Shown here piece by piece: positions 24,864 to 31,224 of a DNA stretch of 34,925 nt (position 1 is the stretch's first letter; every line of letters starts with the position of its first letter). The stretch is from NCBI GenBank assembly GCA_031266805.1, contig JAISAH010000042.1, positions 1-34,925 on the forward strand, written 5' to 3'. A model generated the notes under the pieces. That model was not told where the DNA came from. It searched no databases and worked only from the letters and a program-made list of their open reading frames with translations. A program made the translations under genes and the position numbers. This DNA comes from Gracilibacteraceae bacterium. GTDB taxonomy: Bacteria; Bacillota; Desulfitobacteriia; Desulfitobacteriales; Syntrophobotulaceae.

Positions 24864-24893
24864 CTGACAATTCGGATATGACTATGCTATAAT
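24864..24893 (+). promoter_or_regulatory. Strong extended -10 promoter facing a hairpin
   Basis: CTGACA (24864-24869), 18-base spacer, perfect TATAAT (24888-24893), with TG one base before it (extended -10). Transcription would start near 24900, only about 8 bases before the hairpin at 24906. Confidence 0.6.
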
Positions 24894-24905
24894 GGTAAAT
24901 ACCTG

Positions 24906-24940
24906 AAACTCTCAAAAGGTCTACCTTTTGAGAGTTTTTT
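24906..24940 (+). terminator. Rho-independent terminator-like hairpin
   Basis: Arms AAACTCTCAAAAGGT and ACCTTTTGAGAGTTT (24906-24937) around CT, followed by TTTTTT overlapping 24935-24940. Placed right after the promoter above, it would give an RNA of only about 40 bases. No plus-strand gene ends here. Confidence 0.65.
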
Positions 24941-24996
24941 AATGGCTACAGCTGCGCTTGTTCCGCCTGAGTCAAGAGGATGACTTGCGGCAATTA

Positions 24997-25185
24997 TCAC
25001 GGGATTATTTTTGTTTTAGACGCCAATTGCCAGATTTTGACCCCAGCAATGATAGCAGTACCAGCAAGATTGAGCACATGCACCATTGCGGGTTTCGCGT
25101 TCTTTGCTTGCGCTACAATGCTAATAAGGCCCAAGGTAGCTGCCGCGACACCGGCAATGGGTACTATAACCTGACTTTTGTCCAT
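24997..25185 (-). CDS. Small membrane protein
   Basis: A 62-residue protein with two hydrophobic segments (VIVPIAGVAAATLGLISIVA, about 6-25, and VLNLAGTAIIAGVKIWQLA, about 37-55). ATG 25185 is preceded by AAGGAGG eight bases away, a strong site. It is transcribed from the conserved promoter element at 25278-25320, through a leader holding a short hairpin (GCCGGC...GCCGG, 25212-25228). Function unknown; its size would suit a holin-like or type I toxin-like peptide, but I see no proof. Confidence 0.6.
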   Translation of the reverse strand: MDKSQVIVPIAGVAAATLGLISIVAQAKNAKPAMVHVLNLAGTAIIAGVKIWQLASKTKIIP

Positions 25186-25277
25186 TATAAAATCCTCCTT
25201 TTTGTTTCCGTGCCGGCGTAAAGGCCGGTACAAGCAATTTCTCTCTTCAGCGCCTTCAGGATCCTTCTTACAATACC

Positions 25278-25320
25278 ATTATATAAATATTGATGTGCCA
25301 TAGTCCTCACTCATGGATTT
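25278..25320 (-). promoter_or_regulatory. Conserved promoter element, copy 1
   Basis: Minus-strand TATAAT (25283-25278), and at 16 bases upstream GGACTATGG with ATGAGT before it. The same element stands at 31001 and 34641, each time upstream of a minus-strand gene. Here it is about 93 bases from the start at 25185. Confidence 0.6.
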
Positions 25321-25420
25321 TCGTTGACAAATAATTGTTTTATGTTCTTTATCTTTCCGACTGCGCCGCGCAAAACCGGCGGCTGCAAATGGAATGGAAA
25401 TGAATATATGAATTTAGTGA

Positions 25421-25449
25421 TTGTCGAAAGGCCGTGAACCGTGTATAAT
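25421..25449 (+). promoter_or_regulatory. Promoter of the MazF-like operon
   Basis: TTGTCG (25421-25426), 17-base spacer, TATAAT (25444-25449), 24 bases before the GTG start. The bases around the -35 (TATGAATTTA..GTGATTG.CGAAAG) recur at 31052-31076. Confidence 0.6.
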
Positions 25450-25472
25450 AATAGAAACGCGGAGGTGAAACG

Positions 25473-25856
25473 GTGAAATCAACGGATATTAAAATCGGCC
25501 ATATCTACTATGTGGATTATGAGCCTGTGCGCGACGGCGAATTTAACGGGAAACATCTGTCGGTTGTCCTGAAACGGAATAACGATAAATACACTTTCGT
25601 TGTCATGCCCCTGACAAGCTCCGCGAACGGCGTCGGGGTAAACAAGATAAAGATAGGCAAAGTGGCCGGATTGCCGCCGAATATCCGAAACAACGATACA
25701 TACGCTGTTTTCGACCAAGTGCGGACAGTGAACGCGAACCGTTTTATGGCGGTCAAGGACGAGGGCGGCAGAATTGATGTTTCTATGGAGCGCGGCGTTT
25801 GGCTGTGCGGGATATGGTTTTCAACGTCGGGCAAGATGAAAAAATTGCCATATTGA
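25473..25856 (+). CDS. PemK/MazF-like endoribonuclease toxin
   Basis: A 127-residue protein of the PemK/MazF family, which cut mRNA at short sequences. IKIGHIYYVDYEP starts the SH3-like barrel, HLSVVLKRNN holds the RP-like loop in a changed form (normally RPxVVL), and YTFVVMPLTSS, then FDQVRTVNANRF close the barrel. The start is GTG 25473 with GGAGG seven bases upstream. No antitoxin gene precedes it, as would be usual for mazEF; instead a gene overlaps its 3' end by 58 bases. The family call is good; activity is open because of the changed loop. Confidence 0.8.
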   Translation: MKSTDIKIGHIYYVDYEPVRDGEFNGKHLSVVLKRNNDKYTFVVMPLTSSANGVGVNKIKIGKVAGLPPNIRNNDTYAVFDQVRTVNANRFMAVKDEGGRIDVSMERGVWLCGIWFSTSGKMKKLPY

Positions 25857-26059
25857 AAAGCGCGTATGACCGAGAACGCTTCAACAAGGCGAAAGATTTG
25901 GCATATGCTGTGATTAAACTCAGAAATTCGACTGATGAAAAAATTACCGCGTTAAAAGTCGAAATTCGGGATACACTAAAAGACGCGGTCTATACTTTGG
26001 ACGCGAAACAAACGGCGGACGGCATACAAAAAGTTTTCGACGAGGCTGTAAATCATTAA
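25799..26059 (+). CDS. Small helical protein overlapping the MazF-like gene
   Basis: An 86-residue helical protein (ILKSAYDRERFNKAKDLAYAVIKLRNSTDEKITALKVE...) in another frame than the toxin, overlapping it by 58 bases. The TTG at 25799 has GGAG eight bases upstream; an ATG at 25814 is the other choice. I do not recognise the family. It could be the antitoxin in reversed gene order, or an accessory gene. It is clearly richer in protein-like pattern than the shadow frames. Confidence 0.5.
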   Translation: MAVRDMVFNVGQDEKIAILKSAYDRERFNKAKDLAYAVIKLRNSTDEKITALKVEIRDTLKDAVYTLDAKQTADGIQKVFDEAVNH

Positions 26060-26170
26060 AAATGTGTATTGCAAAGCGTCGCGGGATATGTTATGCTGTG
26101 TATCAAGAAGGAGTTAGCAACTCCGACAAATGCCGTAAGGCGGGAATGGGTATAGAATCCCAACAAATAA

Positions 26171-26200
26171 GGGAGGGCGCGGTTTATGCCGCGCCCTCCC
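26171..26200. terminator. Strong hairpin, likely bidirectional terminator
   Basis: Arms GGGAGGGCGCGG and CCGCGCCCTCCC with a six-base loop. It lies between the convergent MazF-like operon and the broken fic gene. Neither side has a clean T-run, but the stem is very stable. Confidence 0.6.
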
Positions 26201-26246
26201 GTTACATTCAATTCCGACAATTTAGTCGTCAAACTCAAATTTGATT

Positions 26247-26794
26247 TTACAGGATTTGGAGCATTTGCCCGAGCCGCTCTTTGGTATATTCAGCGACCAT
26301 TTCAACCATAGGAAAAGGGTCGTTATCACGATAATAGCTGTCAAAGCAAGCGTAATACCGTTTTCTGTCCGCAAATTTCACATTAACGGACGGGTATCCC
26401 GCCTGCATGAGCATGAGGTTCAAAAGCAGCCTGCCCGTGCGCCCGTTGCCGTCGATAAAGGGGTGGAGTGAATGCCCTGGATGACCCGGTCGGAAATCGG
26501 CGTTTTTTCGCTGACAAGTTCGGCGACGTAGAGGAAAGCGTCCCGATGCCCGACCGCTTCCAAATGGTCTTTGAGCGGTTTTTGGTCAATGGTCACGCCT
26601 TCTAGGACCAGCGCGGTTTCTTTGAGCGTGAGCGTGTTTCCCTCGATCGCGTTTGAATTATAGGTGAACTCAACGAGAAACTCATCCCGCAAGCGTTGGA
26701 GTTCCCCTGACGTGAGCGGGCGGCGGCGGTCAAGCTCGGCTTTTATCGCGTCCACGGACGAAAAAAGAGACGCGCAGAGAAGCATGTAGTCCAT
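26247..26794 (-). pseudogene. Fic family gene broken by an internal deletion
   Basis: The first part (start ATG 26794 with GAGGT upstream) matches class II Fic proteins and includes the inhibitory motif SNAIEGN near residues 45-51. After RVIQGIHS the frame is lost. In another frame the gene resumes exactly at the catalytic motif HPFIDGNGRTGR and runs to a normal end (LLLNLMLMQAGYPSV...ERLGQMLQIL, stop at 26247-26249). About 40 residues between GIH and HPF are missing, which suggests a deletion between two similar GGCATTCAC stretches. The product would be inactive. It differs from the intact Fic at 6092, so it is a separate gene and not a recent copy. Confidence 0.85.
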
Positions 26795-26832
26795 CGACTG
26801 CACCTCGCTTTCCTATAAAGTGGTCTGAAAAC

Positions 26833-26868
26833 TCAGGCGGATTTTATGTCGCCAGTCAGTTCCTGCGT
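26833..26868 (-). pseudogene. Scar of a second dnaA 3' end
   Basis: The bases resemble those at 27351-27387, the 3' end of the LRR-DnaA gene (CTCAGG.G.ATTTTAT.TCG.CAGTCAGTTCCTGC). Read on the minus strand they give QELTGDIKSA and a stop, against QELTAEIKFT in the full gene. It suggests that another dnaA-like gene once ended here or that the end was copied. Confidence 0.6.
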
Positions 26869-26942
26869 CGCAGGATTTTACATGGCTCTTTTATCAGGTT
26901 ATAGCGTCCCACTAACTGCTCCCAATCAAACTTGTCAATCAA
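26856..26942 (-). CDS. Possible 28-residue protein
   Basis: A TTG-started frame (IDKFDWEQLVGRYNLIKEPC..., ending RRRN) with an exact AGGAGG and good spacing. It overlaps the dnaA scar, which may have truncated it. The sequence is protein-like but too short to assign. Confidence 0.3.
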   Translation of the reverse strand: MIDKFDWEQLVGRYNLIKEPCKILRRRN

Positions 26943-26964
26943 AGCGAATCCTCCTGTAATACAC

Positions 26965-26992
26965 GGAAAGAGAAACTATCGTCTCTCTTTCC
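26965..26992. terminator. Hairpin after the 27014 gene
   Basis: Arms GGAAAGAGA and TCTCTTTCC around an eleven-base loop, 20-50 bases after the stop of the minus-strand gene at 27014. No T-run, so it may be an RNA-stabilising stem and not a terminator. Confidence 0.4.
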
Positions 26993-27013
26993 CTACAAAA
27001 TCAATTTATGGTA

Positions 27014-27214
27014 TCAAGGCAACTGTCGCTGTAAACTTTTTTCTCTGTATTCTTCTTCTTCTTCTTTTGATGTACGATACATGCCGCTGTTGATCCTGAC
27101 CCCTCCAGTGAAAGTTCGCGCATAGTTCTCGCTTCTCGTTTTATCGGTAATCTCTCCGAGGGGAGGAAAATCAACAAACAAATAAGCGTATTTTTCCTCA
27201 ATGCGCCCAGCCAT
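27014..27214 (-). CDS. Small conserved-looking protein
   Basis: A 66-residue soluble protein (start MAGRIEEKYAYLFVDFPPLG; then ITDKTRSENYARTF.GGVRINSGMYRTSKEEEEEYREKSL). The pattern VRINSGMYRTxEEExxYREKSLxRxLP recalls small uncharacterised proteins of Firmicutes. ATG 27214 has AGGAG eight bases upstream; a frame beginning further up reads through that site. It stands downstream of the LRR-DnaA gene where dnaN would follow a normal dnaA. No function assigned. Confidence 0.6.
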   Translation of the reverse strand: MAGRIEEKYAYLFVDFPPLGEITDKTRSENYARTFTGGVRINSGMYRTSKEEEEEYREKSLQRQLP

Positions 27215-27310
27215 TTCTCGTACTCCTTTCAATCCGCGCAATCATTGTTCGTTAACGATTATTTTTGACTCAAATGCAATTCCTACTATAGAGTTTACCA
27301 TTCGCCGCCG

Positions 27311-27336
27311 TCACGGTCAACGGTCTGTGACCGTGA
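27311..27336. repeat. Short hairpin after the LRR-DnaA gene
   Basis: Arms TCACGGTCA and TGACCGTGA around eight bases, starting 12 bases beyond the stop of the minus-strand gene. It may end or protect the transcript. I see no DnaA box (TTATNCACA) near it. Confidence 0.5.
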
Positions 27337-27347
27337 AAACTCCGGAC

Positions 27348-29240
27348 TCAGGTGAATTTTATCTCGGCAGTCAGTTCCTGCAACATTTTCTCCAGCGCGG
27401 CGTCCTTTTCTTTCATCTCCCTGATCTTGTTGACGGCGTGGATCACGGTGGAATGATCCCGGCCGCCAAAGGCCTCGCCGATCTGCGGCAGCGAGAGCTC
27501 GGTCAAATCCCGGCACAGATACATAGCGATCTGGCGCGGCAGAGGGGTGAGTGATGAACGTTTGTTCTGTCTCAGATCGTCAGGCGTGAGACTGTAACGC
27601 CCGGCCACCGCGTTCATGATGGTTTCCGCCGTCACCGGCTGGTCCTGCGGCATCAGATCCCGCAAGACCCGGCGCGCCATCTCCAGCTCCGGTTTCTCCC
27701 CGGTAAAGGAGCAATAGGCGGCGAGCTTGTTGAGCGCCCCTTCCAGATCCCGCACGCTGCCGCGGATGGAGGAAGCGATGAGATCAAGAACGTCGTCTGG
27801 GACGGCGCTGCCGCCCTGCCGCGTTTTCGCGCGTAAAACAGCCATGCGCGTCTCGTAGTCAGGCGGAGCGATATAAACGGTCAGCCCGCCCTCGAAGCGG
27901 GAGCGCAGCCTTTCGGCCAATCGGGGAATGTCGCTGGGCCGCATATCGGAGGAAATGATTATCTGTTTGCCGGCTTCATACAATGCGTTGAGCGTGTAAA
28001 AAAATTCCATCTGCGTGGCTTCTCTGCCTGCCAAAAACTGGATATTGTCGATCAGCAGCATATCAAGTTTGCGGTAAGTATCACGGAAGGCCGCCTGTTT
28101 TTCATGACGGATGGAGTCGATCATTTCGTTGGTGAACTGTTCGGCGGTGGTGCAGACGGTCTTAAAATGAGGCCGAGTCTGGGATATTTTGTGGGCGACG
28201 GCGTGCATGAGATGGGTTTTGCCGAGACCGTTGCCGCCATAGATGAAAAGAGGGTTGCAGGCTTCAGCCGAGCATTCGGCCACGGCCAGAGCGGCGGCGT
28301 AGGCGAAGCGGTTGCCTTCCCCGACGATGAAGTTTTGGAAGGTATATTTCGCAAACGCGCTCTCCCCGGTGCTTATCACACCGGCCGATACAGCAATTTC
28401 CGTCAAACGGTCGCAGCCCAAAAACGCGCGATTGCTGATACTCGTCACGCTATCCGGAATGACAACCGTTTCCAAGTCGTAACAATCCTCAAACGCGCCG
28501 TCTCCTATACTCGTCAGACTATCCGGCAATACAACGTTTATTAGATTCCCCGCTCCGTCCGCAGTGCTGGCATTTCTGAGAGTGCCGCATCCGGCGAACA
28601 CATCGTCTCCGATGCGCGTCACGCCGGGCGGGACGACGTACAGGGAAGCTTTTCTCGACTGAGGGTAAAAAAGCAGTGTTTTCATATTCTTGGTAAACAG
28701 TACCCCGTCCCGAGTGGTATAACAGGCGCTGCCCTCCGCCACGACTATTTTCCGCAGATATCTGGCGTCAAACGCCCGGGTTCCGATACTTGTCACGCCA
28801 GCCGGAATGACAATTTCTGTTAAATCGCGGCAGTTCCAAAACGCGCTGTCCCCTATGCTCGTCACACTGTTCGGAATGCTTATGTTTGCCATTTTTTCAC
28901 AGCCAAAAAACGCGCAATCCCCAATGCTTTTCACAGTGCTGGGAATGTCGATCTTTTTGAGATTCACGCAATGAGCGAATGCGTTCTTCCCTATGCTTGT
29001 CAGGGGGGCGGAGATGGAAATGTTTGTCAAGCTGTGGCAGTGAAAAAACGCGCTGTCCCCGATATGCGTTACGCTGGCCGGAACATCGATATTTGTGAGA
29101 TTTTCGCAGCAGAAAAACGCGCCGTCCCCGATACTCGTCACGCTGCCGGGAATAGTGATGCTTTCCAGCGTTTCACAATTCGCAAAAGCGCCATCCGCAA
29201 TCTTTGTCACTCCGTCCCTGACGGTCGCCTTTTCCTCCAT
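27348..29240 (-). CDS. LRR_5 repeat domain fused to DnaA domains III and IV
   Basis: A 630-residue fusion. Residues 5-297 are BspA-type LRR_5 repeats (SITIPGSVTSIGDGAFFCC and similar) with one DGVLFTKNMKTLLFYP insert. From residue 298 (KYTFQNFIVGEGNRF) the protein is a standard DnaA: Walker A GGNGLGKTHLMHA near 333-345, Walker B LLIDNIQFLAG near 391-401, RLRSRFEGGL with the arginine finger region, and the domain IV signature GRDHSTVIHA near 593-602. All residues of the AAA+ and DNA-binding domains look intact, so it may still bind ATP and DnaA boxes. Domain I, which loads DnaB helicase, and domain II are replaced by repeats. ATG 29240 follows GAGGTGAGG, 17 bases after the stop of the LRR gene. 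No dnaN neighbour. Confidence 0.9.
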   Translation of the reverse strand: MEEKATVRDGVTKIADGAFANCETLESITIPGSVTSIGDGAFFCCENLTNIDVPASVTHIGDSAFFHCHSLTNISISAPLTSIGKNAFAHCVNLKKIDIPSTVKSIGDCAFFGCEKMANISIPNSVTSIGDSAFWNCRDLTEIVIPAGVTSIGTRAFDARYLRKIVVAEGSACYTTRDGVLFTKNMKTLLFYPQSRKASLYVVPPGVTRIGDDVFAGCGTLRNASTADGAGNLINVVLPDSLTSIGDGAFEDCYDLETVVIPDSVTSISNRAFLGCDRLTEIAVSAGVISTGESAFAKYTFQNFIVGEGNRFAYAAALAVAECSAEACNPLFIYGGNGLGKTHLMHAVAHKISQTRPHFKTVCTTAEQFTNEMIDSIRHEKQAAFRDTYRKLDMLLIDNIQFLAGREATQMEFFYTLNALYEAGKQIIISSDMRPSDIPRLAERLRSRFEGGLTVYIAPPDYETRMAVLRAKTRQGGSAVPDDVLDLIASSIRGSVRDLEGALNKLAAYCSFTGEKPELEMARRVLRDLMPQDQPVTAETIMNAVAGRYSLTPDDLRQNKRSSLTPLPRQIAMYLCRDLTELSLPQIGEAFGGRDHSTVIHAVNKIREMKEKDAALEKMLQELTAEIKFT

Positions 29241-29256
29241 GATCCTCACCTCTGTT

Positions 29257-30960
29257 TCAGATTCCCAGGACGGCCTCAAATTTGATCCCTTTATCCCGCG
29301 CGTACTCAGCGGCGCAGGAATTCTCTCCGGCGCGGATCGTCAGGTCGAACCAGGCAAACATGTCGCCCTCGATAATCGTCACGCTGTCCGGGACGGCGAC
29401 GCCGGTCAGATTTCTATGGTCACGGAAGGCGCTGCCTTTGATCCGCGTCACGCCGGTCGGGATGGCGTAGGAGGATCCTTCCTTGGCCGGAGGGTAATAA
29501 ACCAGCGTTTTCATATCATCGGTAAAAAGTACCCCGTCCCGAGAGGCATAATTTTCGCTGTTTTCGTCCGCGATGATGTGCGCCAGATTCTCACACCAGA
29601 AAAACGCGCCCTCGCCGATGCTTGCCACGCTCTCCGGGATCCTATAAACTGCCGTTTCTTTCGCCGGCGGGTAGCAGACCAGCGTTTTCATATCCCTCGT
29701 AAAAAGCACTCCGTCTTGGGCGGCATAAACAGTGTTCTCCTCCGCCACGCTTATTTCTCGCAGCCGCTCGGCGCCCATAAACGCGCCGCCGACAGCCGTC
29801 ACGCTGCGGGGAACGGCAATATGCAGCAGGTTTTTTGAGCCGCGAAACGCTCTGTCCTTGATCCGCTTCACGCCGGTCGGAATGGCGTAGACGGAGCCTT
29901 CTTTAGCCGGAGGATAGAAGATCAGCGTTTTCATATCTCTGGAAAAAAGTACCCCATCCAGAACGACGTAATTATTGCCGTCTTCCGCCGTGCTTATTTC
30001 CAGCAGCCGCCCGGCGTTCATAAACGCATGCTCCGCGATATGCTCCGGGCCTCCAGAGATAGTGAGGCTTGGCAGATTTGCGCATTCAATGAACGCATAA
30101 TCCCCGACCACCGTCACGCTGCCCGCGACGGTGACATCCGTCCACCCTTCAAACGCGCTCTTCTTGATTTTTGTCACGTTATGGACGACAATATTCGCCA
30201 ACCTTAAACAGCAGGAAAACGCCTCGCTGCCAATATTTGTCACACTGCGGGGCACGGCGACGCCCGCCAGACTCTCACAGCGGGCAAACGCGCGCTCCCC
30301 GATACTCGTCACGCCGTCCGGGATAGTGATACTCATCAGTTTTACGCACCCGTCAAACGTTCCATCCTCGATTGCCGTCACGCCCTCCGGGATAACGATA
30401 TCCGTCAGCTGGAAACAGCAGGAAAACGCGCCGTTACCGATGCTCGTCACGCTGTGGGGAATGGTAATATTTACAAGGCGGAGACAGCAGGAAAACGCCT
30501 CGCTGCCAATACTCGTCAAACCGCCCGGCATGTCGATATCCGTCAGCTTGTCACAGCACACAAACGCTCGGTTCCCGATGCTCGTCACGCTATACGGGAC
30601 AGTAACACTCGCCAGTGCGCCGCAGGCGGAAAACGCTCCGGCGCCGATAGCCGTCACGCCGCTGGGAATGGTGTACGCAGATTCTTTTCTCTGCGGAGGA
30701 TACCAAACCAGCGTTTTCATATCCGCGGTAAAGAGTACTCCGTCCTTGACCGTGTAATTTTCATTTTTTCTCGCCACGGTTATTTTTTGCAGCTGCCAGA
30801 CGCAGTCAAACGCGCCGCCTTCGATCTTCGTCACGCTGCGGGGAATTTCGTAGGCGGACCCTTTTTTATCCCCGGGATACCAAACCAGCGTTTTCATATC
30901 ATCGGTAAAAACTACGCCGTCCCTGACAATCATCTTTTCCTCGGCGCCCTCTGTGTCCAT
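29257..30960 (-). CDS. BspA-type LRR_5 protein, no signal peptide
   Basis: A 567-residue protein of leucine-rich repeats of the LRR_5 type (for example SITIPDGVTSIGERAFARC), broken at intervals by inserts DGVLFTxDMKTLVWYPP with YAIPxGVTxI after them. The last 30 residues (LTIRAGENSCAAEYARDKGI) are the usual cap of BspA proteins. BspA proteins are normally exported and bind host or microbial surfaces, but this one begins with MDTEGAEEKMIVRDGV and has no signal peptide or anchor, so it is probably cytoplasmic. It forms an operon with the LRR-DnaA gene and is led by promoter element copy 2. ATG 30960 follows GAGGT. A partner of the fusion protein is likely. Confidence 0.85.
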   Translation of the reverse strand: MDTEGAEEKMIVRDGVVFTDDMKTLVWYPGDKKGSAYEIPRSVTKIEGGAFDCVWQLQKITVARKNENYTVKDGVLFTADMKTLVWYPPQRKESAYTIPSGVTAIGAGAFSACGALASVTVPYSVTSIGNRAFVCCDKLTDIDMPGGLTSIGSEAFSCCLRLVNITIPHSVTSIGNGAFSCCFQLTDIVIPEGVTAIEDGTFDGCVKLMSITIPDGVTSIGERAFARCESLAGVAVPRSVTNIGSEAFSCCLRLANIVVHNVTKIKKSAFEGWTDVTVAGSVTVVGDYAFIECANLPSLTISGGPEHIAEHAFMNAGRLLEISTAEDGNNYVVLDGVLFSRDMKTLIFYPPAKEGSVYAIPTGVKRIKDRAFRGSKNLLHIAVPRSVTAVGGAFMGAERLREISVAEENTVYAAQDGVLFTRDMKTLVCYPPAKETAVYRIPESVASIGEGAFFWCENLAHIIADENSENYASRDGVLFTDDMKTLVYYPPAKEGSSYAIPTGVTRIKGSAFRDHRNLTGVAVPDSVTIIEGDMFAWFDLTIRAGENSCAAEYARDKGIKFEAVLGI

Positions 30961-31000
30961 GATTATTACCTCATCGGCTGACGTTTTGACCTCCGTAATG

Positions 31001-31040
31001 ATTATACAATTTCTTATGTGCCATAGTCCGTACTCATAGG
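31001..31040 (-). promoter_or_regulatory. Conserved promoter element, copy 2
   Basis: Minus-strand TATAAT (31006-31001), then 16 bases upstream GGACTATGG and ATGAGT. About 41 bases before the LRR gene start. The 5' leader (GAGGTCAA...CGTCAGCC.ATGAGGT) is also shared with copy 3. Confidence 0.65.
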
Positions 31041-31105
31041 TTTTCCGGAACTATGAATTTAAGTGATTGCCGAAAGACCCTAACTGTCAAAGCAAGGAAA
31101 ATAAT

Positions 31106-31174
31106 ATTTTAGCGGATAATAGAGTTACATTTTAGCGGATAATCTAATTGTATTTTAGCGGTTCGCGTGATATG
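31106..31174 (+). repeat. Three direct repeats, 23-nt period
   Basis: ATTTTAGCGG starts at 31106, 31129 and 31152, followed in the first two by ATAAT. The exact 23-base step is about two helical turns. The third unit overlaps the promoter of the DUF4143 gene. This is an operator- or iteron-like array. Confidence 0.85.
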
Positions 31175-31176
31175 CT
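31148..31176 (+). promoter_or_regulatory. Promoter of the first DUF4143 ATPase gene
   Basis: TTGTAT (31148-31153), 17-base spacer, TATGCT (31171-31176), about 49 bases before the TTG start. The -35 box overlaps the repeat array. The second DUF4143 gene has the same geometry and the same -10. Confidence 0.6.
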
Positions 31177-31224
31177 GATAGTAAGGGACTGACCACTTTA
31201 TTTCCACACAGGAGGTAGGCGACT

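Noticed and set aside
26062-26244. 60-residue frame after the MazF partner
   Set aside because: It spans the strong hairpin and has no family or ribosome site.
26804-27347. An origin of replication beside the DnaA fusion
   Set aside because: I found no cluster of TTATNCACA boxes or AT-rich unwinding region, and no dnaN.
28400-30800. Repeated DNA in the LRR genes as a tandem DNA repeat
   Set aside because: The period comes from protein repeats; codons differ between units and the frame is kept.
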